This document shows, one piece after another, positions 40,953-50,354 of a stretch of 64,000 nt of DNA. The stretch's first letter is position 1. Each line of letters starts with the position of its first letter. The notes beneath the pieces are model-generated. The model ran no database searches. It was not told the origin of the DNA and saw only the letters and a program-made list of their open reading frames with translations. The position numbers were made by a program, and so were the translations under genes. Source of the stretch: Rodentibacter genomosp. 1 (lineage in GTDB: Bacteria; Pseudomonadota; Gammaproteobacteria; Enterobacterales; Pasteurellaceae); contig NZ_MLHN01000002.1 in NCBI RefSeq assembly GCF_001999285.1, forward strand, positions 1 through 64,000. The letters run 5' to 3'.

Positions 40953-41666
40953 ATGCGTAGACTTACCGTTAATTCAAATCCTGAAAATATCAATCAACAA
41001 ATCCCTTCAAATTTAGCGGAGCAACCGACAGACTCCAAAGATAAAAGTGAAGCGGAACAGCAGATAAAAAGATTATTGGAGATTGAGGAACGCGATAATG
41101 AATATTGTGGTGAAGAGCTGGAAAATGCCGATAGCCCGCTAAGAAAAATGTTGCGCGAGGAACTTTCTGTTGAAACTCAAATGCTTTTGGCAAAATCCAA
41201 TACTTGGCGTGTACGAGAAATCCTTGCAGCAAATCCTTATCTCTCGGTACAAGCCCAACTAATTTTGGCGGAAGATGAGTATGACGATATAATTGAGATA
41301 CTTGCTGACAATCCGGCGCTTGGCGAAGCAACTCAATTAGTTTTGGCAAAAGGTCATAGCTGTTTGGCAAAAAGAACACTTGCTGAGAAGAATAATCTTC
41401 CCGAAAATGTGCAGTTGCTTTTAGCTCAAGATGAAGAGCGTTGGGTACGAAAAACGCTCTCAATGAATCCAAATGTTTCACCAAACGCACAAATACTTTT
41501 ATTGCAAAGTAGCGGTACAAGAATAGGGCTTGCCGGTAATCCGAATCTTTCTGAAGAAGTGCGGTTGGTTTTAGCTAAAGAAGGAAATAGGGAAGTAAAA
41601 GAAGCACTTAGAATTCACACTGAGCAAACAAAATTTACAAATAGTCAATGGTTTCGTTTTTTATAA
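40953..41666 (+). CDS. LRV (leucine-rich variant) repeat protein
   Basis: This 237-residue protein has a polar, charged N-terminus (1-70) and then about seven repeats of 26 residues of the type LAxNPxLSxxxQLxLAxDExxxVRxx (LAANPYLSVQAQLILAED, LAEKNNLPENVQLLLAQD, LAGNPNLSEEVRLVLAKE). These are alternating-helix LRV/HEAT-like repeats, usually binding surfaces. No Cys cluster for the 4Fe-4S centre of classical LRV proteins is present. It is the first of three genes; the third carries the same repeats at its C-terminus. The function is unknown. Confidence 0.85.
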   Translation: MRRLTVNSNPENINQQIPSNLAEQPTDSKDKSEAEQQIKRLLEIEERDNEYCGEELENADSPLRKMLREELSVETQMLLAKSNTWRVREILAANPYLSVQAQLILAEDEYDDIIEILADNPALGEATQLVLAKGHSCLAKRTLAEKNNLPENVQLLLAQDEERWVRKTLSMNPNVSPNAQILLLQSSGTRIGLAGNPNLSEEVRLVLAKEGNREVKEALRIHTEQTKFTNSQWFRFL

Positions 41667-41686
41667 TTGATTAAGAGGAAAACACC

Positions 41687-42994
41687 ATGAACAATGGATT
41701 AGACCCTAATATTATTGAGGCACAATTTGAACGACTTAAAACGGATGAATATCAAAGTGAACTTATTGAGCAAGCAGAAAATGCCCTTTTTGCCGATCAA
41801 GAAAGTGGCGAAAAAGCGATGCGAACCATCAACGATTTCGTTAGCGACTATCTTGAAAATGGCCGTCATCAACCTATTGACGAATGGTTGATTGGACGTT
41901 TTAACTTTTATCCTGATATTTGGGAAAATGAACAAGAGAAAATTGATACGGCAAATGTGATTATTTCTACCATTGATTCCTTGGTTAAAAATCAGATTGA
42001 CGTTGAAAAAGCCCTCAATAAAGGTAAGACTCTTGCCAATGTTTTAAACACAAAACTGACAGATATTGCGAACCAAAATGGTTTTGATCCTACTGATACA
42101 TTGAAAGCAATAGATGAGGGATTGGAAAATGCCAACCTTGCCAGTACGGAAATGTATTTAGGGCAAGCTATTCCTTTAACGCCAAAAAGCGAAAGTACAA
42201 CGCCTTTGGATATCGCCCGAAATATCACGACTAAGGCAAAAATCAACGCAAATTTACATTTAATGGCGTATGGTGTGAGAACCATAGGCGAACGGCTATA
42301 CAATGCGGTTAAAGGCAAAGAAAACCGTAGCCAAAGCGAAGAATTGCTCCATATTTTACGTTCTTCTATTGAAACGGCTGAAAATAAAGGTGTTCAAGTA
42401 GCCATGTCGGGTGGGGTGGTGGTCTCTGCTAAAAAAGGGTGGATTAAAGCTGGTTTTGACACACTTAATAAAATTGAAAATGTAATAGAGATAACCCGCC
42501 AAAAATTGGATCGTGTGACGGATTTAGTATTGAGTGTGGGTGAAGGCTGGAACGATACCCGTATTCTCGATAAGGTTGAACAAGGCATTCTCAAAACCGT
42601 TGATGTTGCAGCAGAAAAAGCAAAATTTGTTGTATCAAAGGTGATTACCAAAGTTGAAAAAACCTGTGAAAACTGGTTAAAAACTAAAGGTAGGATGATT
42701 GGAACAAAAATTGGCGCAGTAATTGGTTCTGTCACTAAAGTTGGTCCGATCGCTACAGTAATTAGCGCTACGATAGGCGGCTATGTTGGCGAAAAAGTGG
42801 GGAAATTCGTTGCCGATAAAGTGGTTAAACCTGTCGCAAAGACAGTTAAAAAAATCACGTATGGTGCCATTGATGTTGTTAAAGATACGGCTAAAACGGT
42901 GGTTTCTACAGTAAGTGAGGGAGTGAAGAGAGTGGGTAAATTTGTATCATCTGGGGTAAGTAAAGTAAAAGATTTTTTTTCTTCTTTGTTGTAA
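41687..42994 (+). CDS. Unknown protein with amphipathic, glycine-zipper-like tail
   Basis: This 435-residue protein is almost wholly helical. Residues 1-260 are acidic and soluble in character. From about 340 there is a hydrophobic Gly-rich stretch (IGTKIGAVIGSVTK, ATVISATIGGYVGEKVGKFV) and then repeated Val/Lys amphipathic segments (VVKPVAKTVKK, VVKDTAKTVVSTVSEGVKRV) to the end. Such tails occur in membrane-inserting or lipid-binding proteins. There is no signal peptide. It lies 20 bases after the LRV gene and 51 before the AAA gene, so co-expression is likely. I do not recognise the family. Confidence 0.8.
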   Translation: MNNGLDPNIIEAQFERLKTDEYQSELIEQAENALFADQESGEKAMRTINDFVSDYLENGRHQPIDEWLIGRFNFYPDIWENEQEKIDTANVIISTIDSLVKNQIDVEKALNKGKTLANVLNTKLTDIANQNGFDPTDTLKAIDEGLENANLASTEMYLGQAIPLTPKSESTTPLDIARNITTKAKINANLHLMAYGVRTIGERLYNAVKGKENRSQSEELLHILRSSIETAENKGVQVAMSGGVVVSAKKGWIKAGFDTLNKIENVIEITRQKLDRVTDLVLSVGEGWNDTRILDKVEQGILKTVDVAAEKAKFVVSKVITKVEKTCENWLKTKGRMIGTKIGAVIGSVTKVGPIATVISATIGGYVGEKVGKFVADKVVKPVAKTVKKITYGAIDVVKDTAKTVVSTVSEGVKRVGKFVSSGVSKVKDFFSSLL

Positions 42995-43045
42995 ATCGAT
43001 TTTCATCAAATACCGTTAATTACATATTTATAAAAAGGATCAAAA

Positions 43046-45499
43046 ATGAAACTAAACCAACAACTTATTGAATTGATTAAAGCAGGGTATTCCACATTTT
43101 ATCTTCACACGGCTGAAACGGCTCGGGCAGAAAATCTCGTGGAGGAAGTGGCAAAAGAACTTGGTTTTAATGTCCACGAGATTAACCTCGCGCAAGGAAA
43201 AATCGATTTTTCCAACAAATCCCAAATTAAAGAAAATCACGGACGCATTGAACAAACCTTAAATGATCTTTTGGATGAAGATTTAGAACAAAACCTCTTT
43301 TTCATCAAAAATGCCAAACTTGCCTTAGAAAATAACCCGGTTACCGTAGCACGTTTGCAATATCTTATCGAAAAAATTGAACGCCATTACACCGGCGAAT
43401 GTGCCGTGATTTTACAATCTTCGGAAGTCTATATTCCTGCTGATATTGAACCTTTTATCACACTTTTGGAAATGCCTTTGCCAAAAGAAAGCGACATCAA
43501 AGCCATTATGGATGATCTCAATATTGAAGCAGAAAAACAAAGTAAATTTATCACCGCACTTTCCGGCTTGAATGAGTTAGAAATCAAAAAAGTGCTGACG
43601 CTGATCAAACAACGTTTTAATGGTTTTAATGAAAGCGATCTAGACAAAATGCTCAATGAAATTCGCCAACAAAAAGAGCAAATTATCGCCAAAAGTGGTG
43701 TGTTGGAAATGGTGAAAGTGGATAATCAGATCGGCGATATTGGTGGCTTAGAAAATCTCAAAAAATGGTTGCAAGAGCAAGCCTATATTGTCGGAAATTT
43801 AGAAAAAGCAAAAGCCTTTGGCGTAAAAGCACCGAAAGGTGCATTGATTGCCGGAATGCCAGGTTGTGGTAAATCACTCACTGCCAAAGCCGCTGCCGCT
43901 TTGTTTCAACAACCTTTAGTTCGATTGGATATCGGCTCACTACTGGGCAAATATGTGGGTGAAAGCGAAACTAATATGCGTAAAGCCCTCGCCATGGCAG
44001 AAAGTATCAGCCCCTGTGTGCTTTGGGTGGATGAGTTGGAAAAAGCCTTTGTTGGAATGTCAGGCAATAATGCCTCGGAAGTCAGTTCTCGTCTTTTGGG
44101 CTATTTTTTAACCTGGATGCAAGAAAAAACACAGCCTGTATTTATTATCGCCACTGCTAACGACATCACTGCTTTACCACCGGAATTGCTCCGTAAAGGA
44201 CGTTTTGATGAAATTTTTTATGTGGGTTTTCCAAACTATACGGAACGTAAAAAAATTCTAGAAATTCATCTCAATAAAGCGAAACAAAAAGTCGATTCCT
44301 TGGATTTAGAAGAAACTGCTCGCCAATGCCGAGATTATTCCGGTGCAGATATTGAAAATGCGGTGTATGACGGTGTGAAACAAGCATTTCTTGCCAATGC
44401 CGGACACCTTAACCAAACTACATTAATTGAAGCGATTAACCGCACTGTGCCACTGCGTAAAACCTTGAGAGAGAAAGTGGGTGAGTATGAGAAAAAATTT
44501 GAGGAACTTTACCTCACCCCGGCTTCTCACTCTGACGGATTAAGCATTGCGGAAATGAATAAATTGGCAAATAGCACCAACTATCTTGACCGCTTAAAAG
44601 TAGCGGAAGATCCTGAAGTAACCGAAGATATTTTGGAAAAATTAGTAAAAGATGAAAATGTTGAGGTGAAAAAAGCCGCATTTAGAAATTCTAATTGTCC
44701 GAAAAAAGTGCTTGATGAACAGATTTCAATTAAAGATGAGGAGCCACGTTTTAATAAGGAAATTCGGGATATTATTGTGGAGCATAGAAATGTTTCAGCT
44801 GAATTGGTGATTGAGCTGTATAAAGAGGATAATTATGAGTATGAGCAAATTAGAGAAAATGTATTGGTTAATAAATATCTATCGGAAAATGAAAAATTAA
44901 AATTTGCAACACATAAAATAGACAGCGTTCGAGAAATGATTGCTAGAAGAGATGATCTATCTGAAGATGTCCAGCTCATTCTAGCGAAGGATAGCAACGA
45001 TGATGTAAAAGAACTACTATCTGCTCATAAAAACTTATACGAAAAAGCACAGATTATTCTAGCTGAAAGCAATTATAGTAGAGTTCGAGAATCGTTAGCT
45101 AGAAGAGATGATCTATCTGAAGATGTCCAGCTCATTCTAGCGAAGGATAGATATAATTATATAAAAGAGCTACTATCTGCTCATAAAAACTTATATGAAA
45201 AAGCACAGATTATTCTAGCTGAAAGCAATGATAGTAGAGTTCGAGCATCGTTAGCTAGGAATGAAAATCTTTGTGAAGAGGCTCAAATTATTTTGGCTAA
45301 AATAGCTGAGCATCCTGAGTCTAGTCCTATGACTTTTCGGTCGTGGTATGCTTTAGGGCTTACAAGAGAAGCAGAGGTCTTTGATAATCTACGCAATAAT
45401 AAAAATTTATGCGAAAAAGCGAGGGCTATTTTAAGACAAAAGGATATTGAGGCTATCCGTCAATCAAACACAGGAAATAATAGTACAAAAACTCAGTGA
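43046..45499 (+). CDS. AAA+ ATPase (Ycf46/FtsH-like) with C-terminal LRV repeats
   Basis: The 817-residue protein has three parts. Residues 1-230 are a Ycf46-like N-terminal domain ([20 protein letters not shown]). The AAA+ module has Walker A GMPGCGKS near 271, Walker [13 protein letters not shown] near 324, sensor ATANDI and the arginine-finger region RKGRFDEIF. From about 510 to 800 come 26-residue LRV repeats matching those of the first gene. Residues 633-736 are two near-identical 52-residue units. The TGA at 45497 is followed in the same frame by 56 more sense codons of repeat sequence, so the protein may be shortened. It would remodel a protein chosen by the repeats. Confidence 0.88.
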   Translation: MKLNQQLIELIKAGYSTFYLHTAETARAENLVEEVAKELGFNVHEINLAQGKIDFSNKSQIKENHGRIEQTLNDLLDEDLEQNLFFIKNAKLALENNPVTVARLQYLIEKIERHYTGECAVILQSSEVYIPADIEPFITLLEMPLPKESDIKAIMDDLNIEAEKQSKFITALSGLNELEIKKVLTLIKQRFNGFNESDLDKMLNEIRQQKEQIIAKSGVLEMVKVDNQIGDIGGLENLKKWLQEQAYIVGNLEKAKAFGVKAPKGALIAGMPGCGKSLTAKAAAALFQQPLVRLDIGSLLGKYVGESETNMRKALAMAESISPCVLWVDELEKAFVGMSGNNASEVSSRLLGYFLTWMQEKTQPVFIIATANDITALPPELLRKGRFDEIFYVGFPNYTERKKILEIHLNKAKQKVDSLDLEETARQCRDYSGADIENAVYDGVKQAFLANAGHLNQTTLIEAINRTVPLRKTLREKVGEYEKKFEELYLTPASHSDGLSIAEMNKLANSTNYLDRLKVAEDPEVTEDILEKLVKDENVEVKKAAFRNSNCPKKVLDEQISIKDEEPRFNKEIRDIIVEHRNVSAELVIELYKEDNYEYEQIRENVLVNKYLSENEKLKFATHKIDSVREMIARRDDLSEDVQLILAKDSNDDVKELLSAHKNLYEKAQIILAESNYSRVRESLARRDDLSEDVQLILAKDRYNYIKELLSAHKNLYEKAQIILAESNDSRVRASLARNENLCEEAQIILAKIAEHPESSPMTFRSWYALGLTREAEVFDNLRNNKNLCEKARAILRQKDIEAIRQSNTGNNSTKTQ
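44942..45253 (+). repeat. 156-bp tandem duplication inside the AAA-LRV gene
   Basis: Two direct copies (44942-45097 and 45098-45253) are almost identical at the DNA level; long blocks such as GATGATCTATCTGAAGATGT are unchanged. Each unit codes two 26-residue repeats. A third, diverged unit starts at 45254. Conservation at silent sites points to recent duplication, so unit number could change by recombination. Confidence 0.88.
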
Positions 45500-45670
45500 A
45501 AATCCGCTTTTTCCCCTGAAGAACAGCTTAAAATGGTAAAAAGCAGAGATGTTTTTGTAAGACGGAAGTTAGCTGAAAGTCCAAATTTACTTCGCGATGT
45601 TATTGAGCAATTAGGAAAGGATCAAAATTTTAGTGTAAGAAAAAGTTTAGAAGAAAATACGCTTAAATAG
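45500..45670 (+). pseudogene. In-frame continuation of LRV repeats after the AAA gene stop
   Basis: After the TGA at 45497-45499 the same frame stays open for 56 codons to TAG at 45668. It reads SAFSPEEQLKMVKSRDVFVR and on, with RKLAESPNL and VRKSLEEN, which are clear LRV repeats. Either a nonsense mutation removed the last two repeats, or this is a residue of repeat exchange. An ATG at 45534 has no good ribosome site. Confidence 0.75.
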
Positions 45671-45907
45671 TATTTTAAACGTTAGTTAGATATTATTTAG
45701 GGGATATTTATATCTAATTTGATAGATTATCCAAAATAAAGAGGGGCAATTCCCTCTTTTTATTGCTTTCAAAAAATCCCGATATTAGGTTGCAAACACA
45801 CAAATCGGGACTTTCAATGGAATGTAGATTCCATAGGCACAGCAAATTTATTTTACCAATATCGCTAAATTAAACTAATATCCTCCCAATATTAAATAAC
45901 GTGACCG

Positions 45908-46018
45908 GTAGGGACACACTGCGTGTGTCCGCTTAATGATTTGATTTTATAACGGACACACGCAGTCTGTCCCTACCATTTCATTAAATTGTACATTTGC
46001 GACATAAGGCCGAAAAAT
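45908..46018 (+). repeat. Dispersed double-hairpin repeat, full copy C
   Basis: GTAGGGACACAC (45908) to GTCCCTAC (45976) forms two GGACACAC/GTGTGTCC-type hairpins around TTAATGATTTGATTTTATAA. The tail follows (TGTACATTTGCGACATAAGG). It lies upstream of the rbfA promoter, at the end of the infB-rbfA island. Confidence 0.8.
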
Positions 46019-46062
46019 TCCCTCGAAACAGACCGCACTTTTCACTTTTGGACGATAAATTT

Positions 46063-46071
46063 TGCTATAAT
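46063..46071 (+). promoter_or_regulatory. Extended -10 promoter of rbfA-truB
   Basis: TGC-TATAAT is a perfect extended -10 element 41 bases before the rbfA ATG, with no good -35. It gives rbfA-truB independent transcription although infB is 8.8 kb upstream. Confidence 0.75.
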
Positions 46072-46111
46072 CCCTCGCCTTAAAAAAGAATTTTGACAAT
46101 AGGAAAAGAAA

Positions 46112-46498
46112 ATGGCTCGAGAATTTAAACGTAGCGACCGTGTTGCGCAAGAAATCCAGAAAGAAATTGCGGTGATTTTACAGCGTGAGGTGAAAGATCC
46201 CCGTGTTGGTATGGTAACCGTATCCGATGTGGAGGTGTCGAGTGATTTGGCGTATGCCAAAATTTTTGTCACTTTCTTGTTCGATCACGATGAAACGGCA
46301 ATTGAACAAGGGATGAAAGGGTTGGAAAAAGCCGCACCTTATATTCGCACTTTGCTTGGTAAAGCGATGCGTTTACGCATTGTGCCGGAAATTCGTTTTA
46401 TCTACGATCAATCCCTCGTGGAAGGGATGAGAATGTCCAATTTGGTGACGAACGTGGTGCGTGAAGATGAACGCAAACATGTTGAGGACGAGCAATAA
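46112..46498 (+). CDS. rbfA: Ribosome-binding factor A
   Basis: This 128-residue KH-like protein is needed for 16S rRNA 5' processing and cold adaptation. [20 protein letters not shown] and [20 protein letters not shown] are the usual blocks. ATAGGAAAAGAAA precedes the ATG. Its stop overlaps the truB start (TAATG). In most relatives it follows infB at once; here an island intervenes. Confidence 0.96.
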   Translation: MAREFKRSDRVAQEIQKEIAVILQREVKDPRVGMVTVSDVEVSSDLAYAKIFVTFLFDHDETAIEQGMKGLEKAAPYIRTLLGKAMRLRIVPEIRFIYDQSLVEGMRMSNLVTNVVREDERKHVEDEQ

Positions 46499-47418
46499 TG
46501 TCCAGACCACGCAAACGGGGACGGGATATTGATGGCGTGTTTTTGTTGGATAAACCGCAGGGAATGTCTTCCAATGAGATTATGCAAAAAGTCAAGCGCC
46601 TTTTCCAAGCCAATAAAGCAGGGCATACGGGGGCGTTAGATCCCTTGGCAACAGGAATGTTGCCGATTTGTTTGGGTGAGGCAACGAAGTTTTCGCAATT
46701 TTTATTGGATGCGGATAAACGGTATTTAGTGACCGCGAAATTGGGGGAGCGCACCGATACTTCCGATGCTGATGGGCAGATTGTGGAAACTCGTGCGGTG
46801 GGGGTAGAAACGCCGCAAATTTTGACCGCACTTGAGCAATTTCGGGGCGATATTTTGCAAGTGCCGACCATGTTTTCAGCCTTAAAACATCAAGGTAAAC
46901 CTTTGTATGAATATGCCCGTCAAGGTATTACCGTAGAGCGTGAAGCCCGCCCAATCACCATCTTTGAACTCAACTTTATTGAATATCAAGCCCCTTATTT
47001 AACCTTGGAAGTACATTGCTCTAAAGGCACTTATATTCGCACTTTGGTAGATGATTTAGGGGAAGTGTTAGGCTGTGGCGCACACGTCACTATGTTACGC
47101 CGACTTGCCGTGGCGGATTATCCCATTGAAGCGATGATGAGTTGGGAAGAATTACAATATCTTGCGGAAAAGCAAAATTTGGCGTTACTTGATCAACATT
47201 TATTACCAACAGACACGGCAGTGAGCAGATTACCAGCGTTGCATTTGAATGAGTCACAAAGCCGTACCATTGGTTTTGGTCAGCGTGTAAAATTTGCTAA
47301 CGAGCAACAATGGCAAGGGCAAGTGCGGTTGTTTTCAGCGGAGAATTTGTTTTTGGGTGTTGCTCGTATTGAAGGGCATATCATTCATCCGCAACGATTA
47401 ATCACACAAACTCTATAA
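46498..47418 (+). CDS. truB: tRNA pseudouridine-55 synthase
   Basis: This 306-residue enzyme makes pseudouridine 55 in the T-loop of tRNAs. The catalytic Asp is in [14 protein letters not shown], and the family blocks [11 protein letters not shown] and [15 protein letters not shown] are present. It has a C-terminal PUA-like domain. It is coupled to rbfA by the overlapping TAATG. Confidence 0.96.
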   Translation: MSRPRKRGRDIDGVFLLDKPQGMSSNEIMQKVKRLFQANKAGHTGALDPLATGMLPICLGEATKFSQFLLDADKRYLVTAKLGERTDTSDADGQIVETRAVGVETPQILTALEQFRGDILQVPTMFSALKHQGKPLYEYARQGITVEREARPITIFELNFIEYQAPYLTLEVHCSKGTYIRTLVDDLGEVLGCGAHVTMLRRLAVADYPIEAMMSWEELQYLAEKQNLALLDQHLLPTDTAVSRLPALHLNESQSRTIGFGQRVKFANEQQWQGQVRLFSAENLFLGVARIEGHIIHPQRLITQTL

Positions 47419-47457
47419 TTTCAGTTGCCTTTCCGACTAAATTCCAGTAATCTCACC

Positions 47458-47498
47458 TGTAATTAATTTCTTACAAATGGTGTAAATAAAATATTACA
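47458..47498. promoter_or_regulatory. Tandem TyrR-like boxes upstream of tyrA
   Basis: TGTAAA-N6-ATTACA (47481-47498) differs by one base from the TyrR consensus TGTAAA-N6-TTTACA. TGTAAT-N6-CTTACA (47458-47475) differs by two. Centres are 23 bp apart. The strong box abuts the AGGTGG ribosome site, a position suited to repression. Outer CACCTGTAAT/ATTACAGGTG halves also form a long inverted repeat. Confidence 0.8.
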
Positions 47499-47506
47499 GG
47501 TGGATT

Positions 47507-48631
47507 ATGGAAGCGCTTAATGATTTACGTTCCGAAATTGATTCGCTCGATCGCGAACTCATTCAACTTTTTTCTAAACGCCTCAAACTGGTTTCACAGG
47601 TGGGCAAAGTCAAACATCAACACGGTCTCCCTATCTATGCACCCGATCGTGAAATTGCTATGTTAAAAGCACGCCGTTTGGAAGCGGAGAAAGCCGGGAT
47701 TTCACCGGATTTAATCGAAGATGTGCTACGCCGTTTTATGCGGGAATCTTATACCAATGAAAACCGGTTTGGTTTTAAAACCGTGAATCCCAACATTCAA
47801 AAAATTGTGATTGTAGGCGGTTATGGAAAATTGGGCGGATTATTTGCCCGTTATTTGAGAGCTTCCGGTTATCCGATTTCTGTTTTAGAACGTGATGATT
47901 GGGATGTAGCCGAGAGAATTCTTGCTAATGCAGATGCGGTAATTATTTCCGTCCCCATTTCCAATACACTTGAAACCATTGAACGCTTAAAACCTTATTT
48001 AACAGAAAATATGCTACTGGCGGATCTCACTTCCGTGAAACGTGAGCCTTTGGCGAAAATGTTGGAAATACACCAAGGGGCCGTGGTGGGATTGCATCCG
48101 ATGTTTGGCCCGGATATTGCCAGTATGGCAAAACAAGTGGTCGTCCGCTGTGATGGGCGTTTTCCTGAACGCTATGAATGGTTGCTTGAACAAATTCAAA
48201 TTTGGGGCGCTAAAATTCATCAAACTGATGCTATTGAGCACGATCATAATATGACTTATGTGCAAGCCTTACGTCATTTTTCGACTTTTGCCAATGGCTT
48301 GCACCTTTCCAAGCAACCGGTAAATCTTGCTAATTTATTGGCGCTTTCTTCCCCAATTTATCGTTTAGAATTGGCGATGATCGGGCGTTTGTTTGCACAA
48401 GATGCCGAGCTTTATGCAGATATTATTATGGATAAAGCGGAAAACCTAGAGGTGATTGAAAGTTTAAAACAAACTTATGAAGAAGCATTAGCATTTTTTG
48501 AAAACCATGATCGCAAGGGATTCATTGATGCCTTTCATCAAGTACGGGAATGGTTCGGCGACTATTCCGAACAATTTTTAAAAGAAAGCCATCAATTGCT
48601 GCAACAAGCAAATGATTTAAAACAAGGGTAA
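47507..48631 (+). CDS. tyrA: Bifunctional chorismate mutase/prephenate dehydrogenase
   Basis: This 374-residue fusion makes 4-hydroxyphenylpyruvate for tyrosine. The N-terminal 90 residues are an AroQ mutase (LRSEIDSLDRELIQLFSKRL). The NAD-binding dehydrogenase starts with IVIVGGYGKLGGLFARYLR. GLHPMFGPD is the substrate block. It is full length for the enteric type. The promoter carries two TyrR-like boxes. Confidence 0.97.
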   Translation: MEALNDLRSEIDSLDRELIQLFSKRLKLVSQVGKVKHQHGLPIYAPDREIAMLKARRLEAEKAGISPDLIEDVLRRFMRESYTNENRFGFKTVNPNIQKIVIVGGYGKLGGLFARYLRASGYPISVLERDDWDVAERILANADAVIISVPISNTLETIERLKPYLTENMLLADLTSVKREPLAKMLEIHQGAVVGLHPMFGPDIASMAKQVVVRCDGRFPERYEWLLEQIQIWGAKIHQTDAIEHDHNMTYVQALRHFSTFANGLHLSKQPVNLANLLALSSPIYRLELAMIGRLFAQDAELYADIIMDKAENLEVIESLKQTYEEALAFFENHDRKGFIDAFHQVREWFGDYSEQFLKESHQLLQQANDLKQG

Positions 48632-48716
48632 ATAGAAAGTGCGGTTGAGAATAACCGCACAATTGTCAGTTCTTTTCCTATTTAAAAATAATGGATATAT
48701 TCGATTATAATAATCC

Positions 48717-49556
48717 TTACTGTCTGGCTAACCGTAAATTTTCAGGTAGAGGCTCAAAGTTAGAACGGAAGGGATTTATATCCAAGCCGCCACGGCGGGT
48801 ATAGCGAGCATAAACCGTGAGTTTTTCCGGTTTGGCATAGTGCATTAAATCGCAAAAAATACGCTCCACACATTGCTCGTGAAATTCGTTGTGCTGACGG
48901 AAAGAGACAACGTAACGTAATAATTTTTCCCGATCAATTTTTTTGCCAATATAGTGAATTTGAAGGGAGCCCCAATCAGGCTGATTGGTGATTAAACAAT
49001 TTGATTTTAATAAATGACTGACTAAATATTCTTCTACCACTTCATCAGATACGCAATTTTCTAGCCAACCGGTATTAAATTGATAGTCAGTAATTTCAAT
49101 GTCTTGCTCATCAATACATTCACCTTGTAACCTATCAATTTGTTGTGTTTGATAAAACGCAAGCGGATTTAACCGCACTTTCACTTCGCCTTGGGCACAT
49201 TCTGCTAAATCTTGCTGCATAATGTGTGCCACCTGACTAAAATCGGCAAATTTGGTTTGGTTAAAGCTGTTTAAATAGAGTTTAAAACTTTTAGATTCAA
49301 TTAAATTTTTGCTTTGATGATCCAAATAAATATCCGCAATCGCCACCTGTGGCACACCTTTTTCATTCAGCCATGAAATTTCATAAGCTGTCCAAATATC
49401 AGCACCTATTGTAAAGGGTTGGGCTTTGGTGATGCCTAAATCATCACGGTTCAATGCTCTAGGAACGGGCTGCAATAACGTGCGGTCATATTCATTGGCA
49501 TAATCGGTTTTTTGTCCGAGTTTAAGGGCGTCTAGCCCGTAATTTTGCTTGTTCAT
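48717..49556 (-). CDS. queF: NADPH-dependent 7-cyano-7-deazaguanine reductase
   Basis: This 279-residue bimodular (long form) QueF reduces preQ0 to preQ1 in queuosine synthesis. The catalytic Cys is in [16 protein letters not shown] near residues 182-197. [17 protein letters not shown] is the QueF motif. It is convergent with tyrA, as in H. influenzae. The next gene upstream on this strand ends 12 bases before it. Confidence 0.95.
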   Translation of the reverse strand: MNKQNYGLDALKLGQKTDYANEYDRTLLQPVPRALNRDDLGITKAQPFTIGADIWTAYEISWLNEKGVPQVAIADIYLDHQSKNLIESKSFKLYLNSFNQTKFADFSQVAHIMQQDLAECAQGEVKVRLNPLAFYQTQQIDRLQGECIDEQDIEITDYQFNTGWLENCVSDEVVEEYLVSHLLKSNCLITNQPDWGSLQIHYIGKKIDREKLLRYVVSFRQHNEFHEQCVERIFCDLMHYAKPEKLTVYARYTRRGGLDINPFRSNFEPLPENLRLARQ

Positions 49557-49568
49557 TGTTTTTCCTTG

Positions 49569-50354
49569 CTATAAAAAATTCCACGAAATATTTGAGATCA
49601 ATCGGCATTGATCACATTTAAAATGAAATACCTCAAAAATAGGTTCGCTTAATGCCCAGTTACCACCACATTCGGGGCATTGTCGATGTTGCTCCTTTTC
49701 AAGGGATTCACCACCCACACGATAAAGATAATAGTAGGTAGGAATATGACTTATTTTTTCGATTTCTTGGGCTAAATAGCGACCATGTTTTGCCAATCTG
49801 CTTTGATGATCAGTGATTTCTTTTAAGGCTTGATGTTCTAAAATTACGCCATTCATTTGAAGTTGATCGCAGGCTTGCCAGTTTTCTTGCCATTTAATCA
49901 CATCTTGGCTCAAGTCCGGTTGGGTTTTCAGTTGTTTATAAAGAGGAATGGGAGAAAAATTCTCGCCACTATGAAGAGGCGAGCAACTTTGTAAATGGGT
50001 CGTATAAAGTATTTGCCACGTAGGATAAGAATTCAAGGCGGTTTGATCGCTATTGAGATCATCACCAATCAATTGAAAACCCTCAAAAATCAGACCGTAC
50101 TTTTTGGCCTTTTCTAATGCGTGATTGACCTCTACATTATTATTTTTGGGGAAAAGGCTGTCTTGTTCAGGGCAAATGACACGCATAGCAAAGCCTTGTT
50201 GCCCGTTTTCCTCCGCTAAATAGAGCGGAATTTCACGCCCGATAATCTGACCGTTATAACGCCATTGATCAATGAGCGTATTCAGCAAACGGCTTTGTTC
50301 CGCAATGTCATTTTCAAGTGCGGTCAATTTGAAGAAAGTTTCGATTAAGTACAT
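49569..50354 (-). CDS. DUF2310 zinc-ribbon protein
   Basis: This 261-residue protein is of the DUF2310 family found next to queF and csdE in Pasteurellaceae. A C-terminal zinc ribbon is visible (CPECGG...CDQC near residues 231-252). The rest is not characterised. It overlaps the end of the SufE-like gene by 10 bases, so translation is coupled. A nucleic-acid or protein-binding role is only a guess. Confidence 0.82.
   Translation of the reverse strand: MYLIETFFKLTALENDIAEQSRLLNTLIDQWRYNGQIIGREIPLYLAEENGQQGFAMRVICPEQDSLFPKNNNVEVNHALEKAKKYGLIFEGFQLIGDDLNSDQTALNSYPTWQILYTTHLQSCSPLHSGENFSPIPLYKQLKTQPDLSQDVIKWQENWQACDQLQMNGVILEHQALKEITDHQSRLAKHGRYLAQEIEKISHIPTYYYLYRVGGESLEKEQHRQCPECGGNWALSEPIFEVFHFKCDQCRLISNISWNFL

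Noticed and set aside
40990-42735. Antisense frames of 78-176 codons across the LRV and amphipathic genes
   Set aside because: They mirror repetitive sense codons and have no ribosome sites.
44942-45253. Regular direct repeats that might suggest a CRISPR array
   Set aside because: Units are 156 bp, contiguous without spacers and in frame with the AAA protein; they encode LRV repeats.
45947-46272. Minus-strand frames of 67-76 codons before rbfA
   Set aside because: They arise from the dispersed hairpin repeat (VGTDCVCPL-type translation) and overlap the rbfA promoter; not genes.
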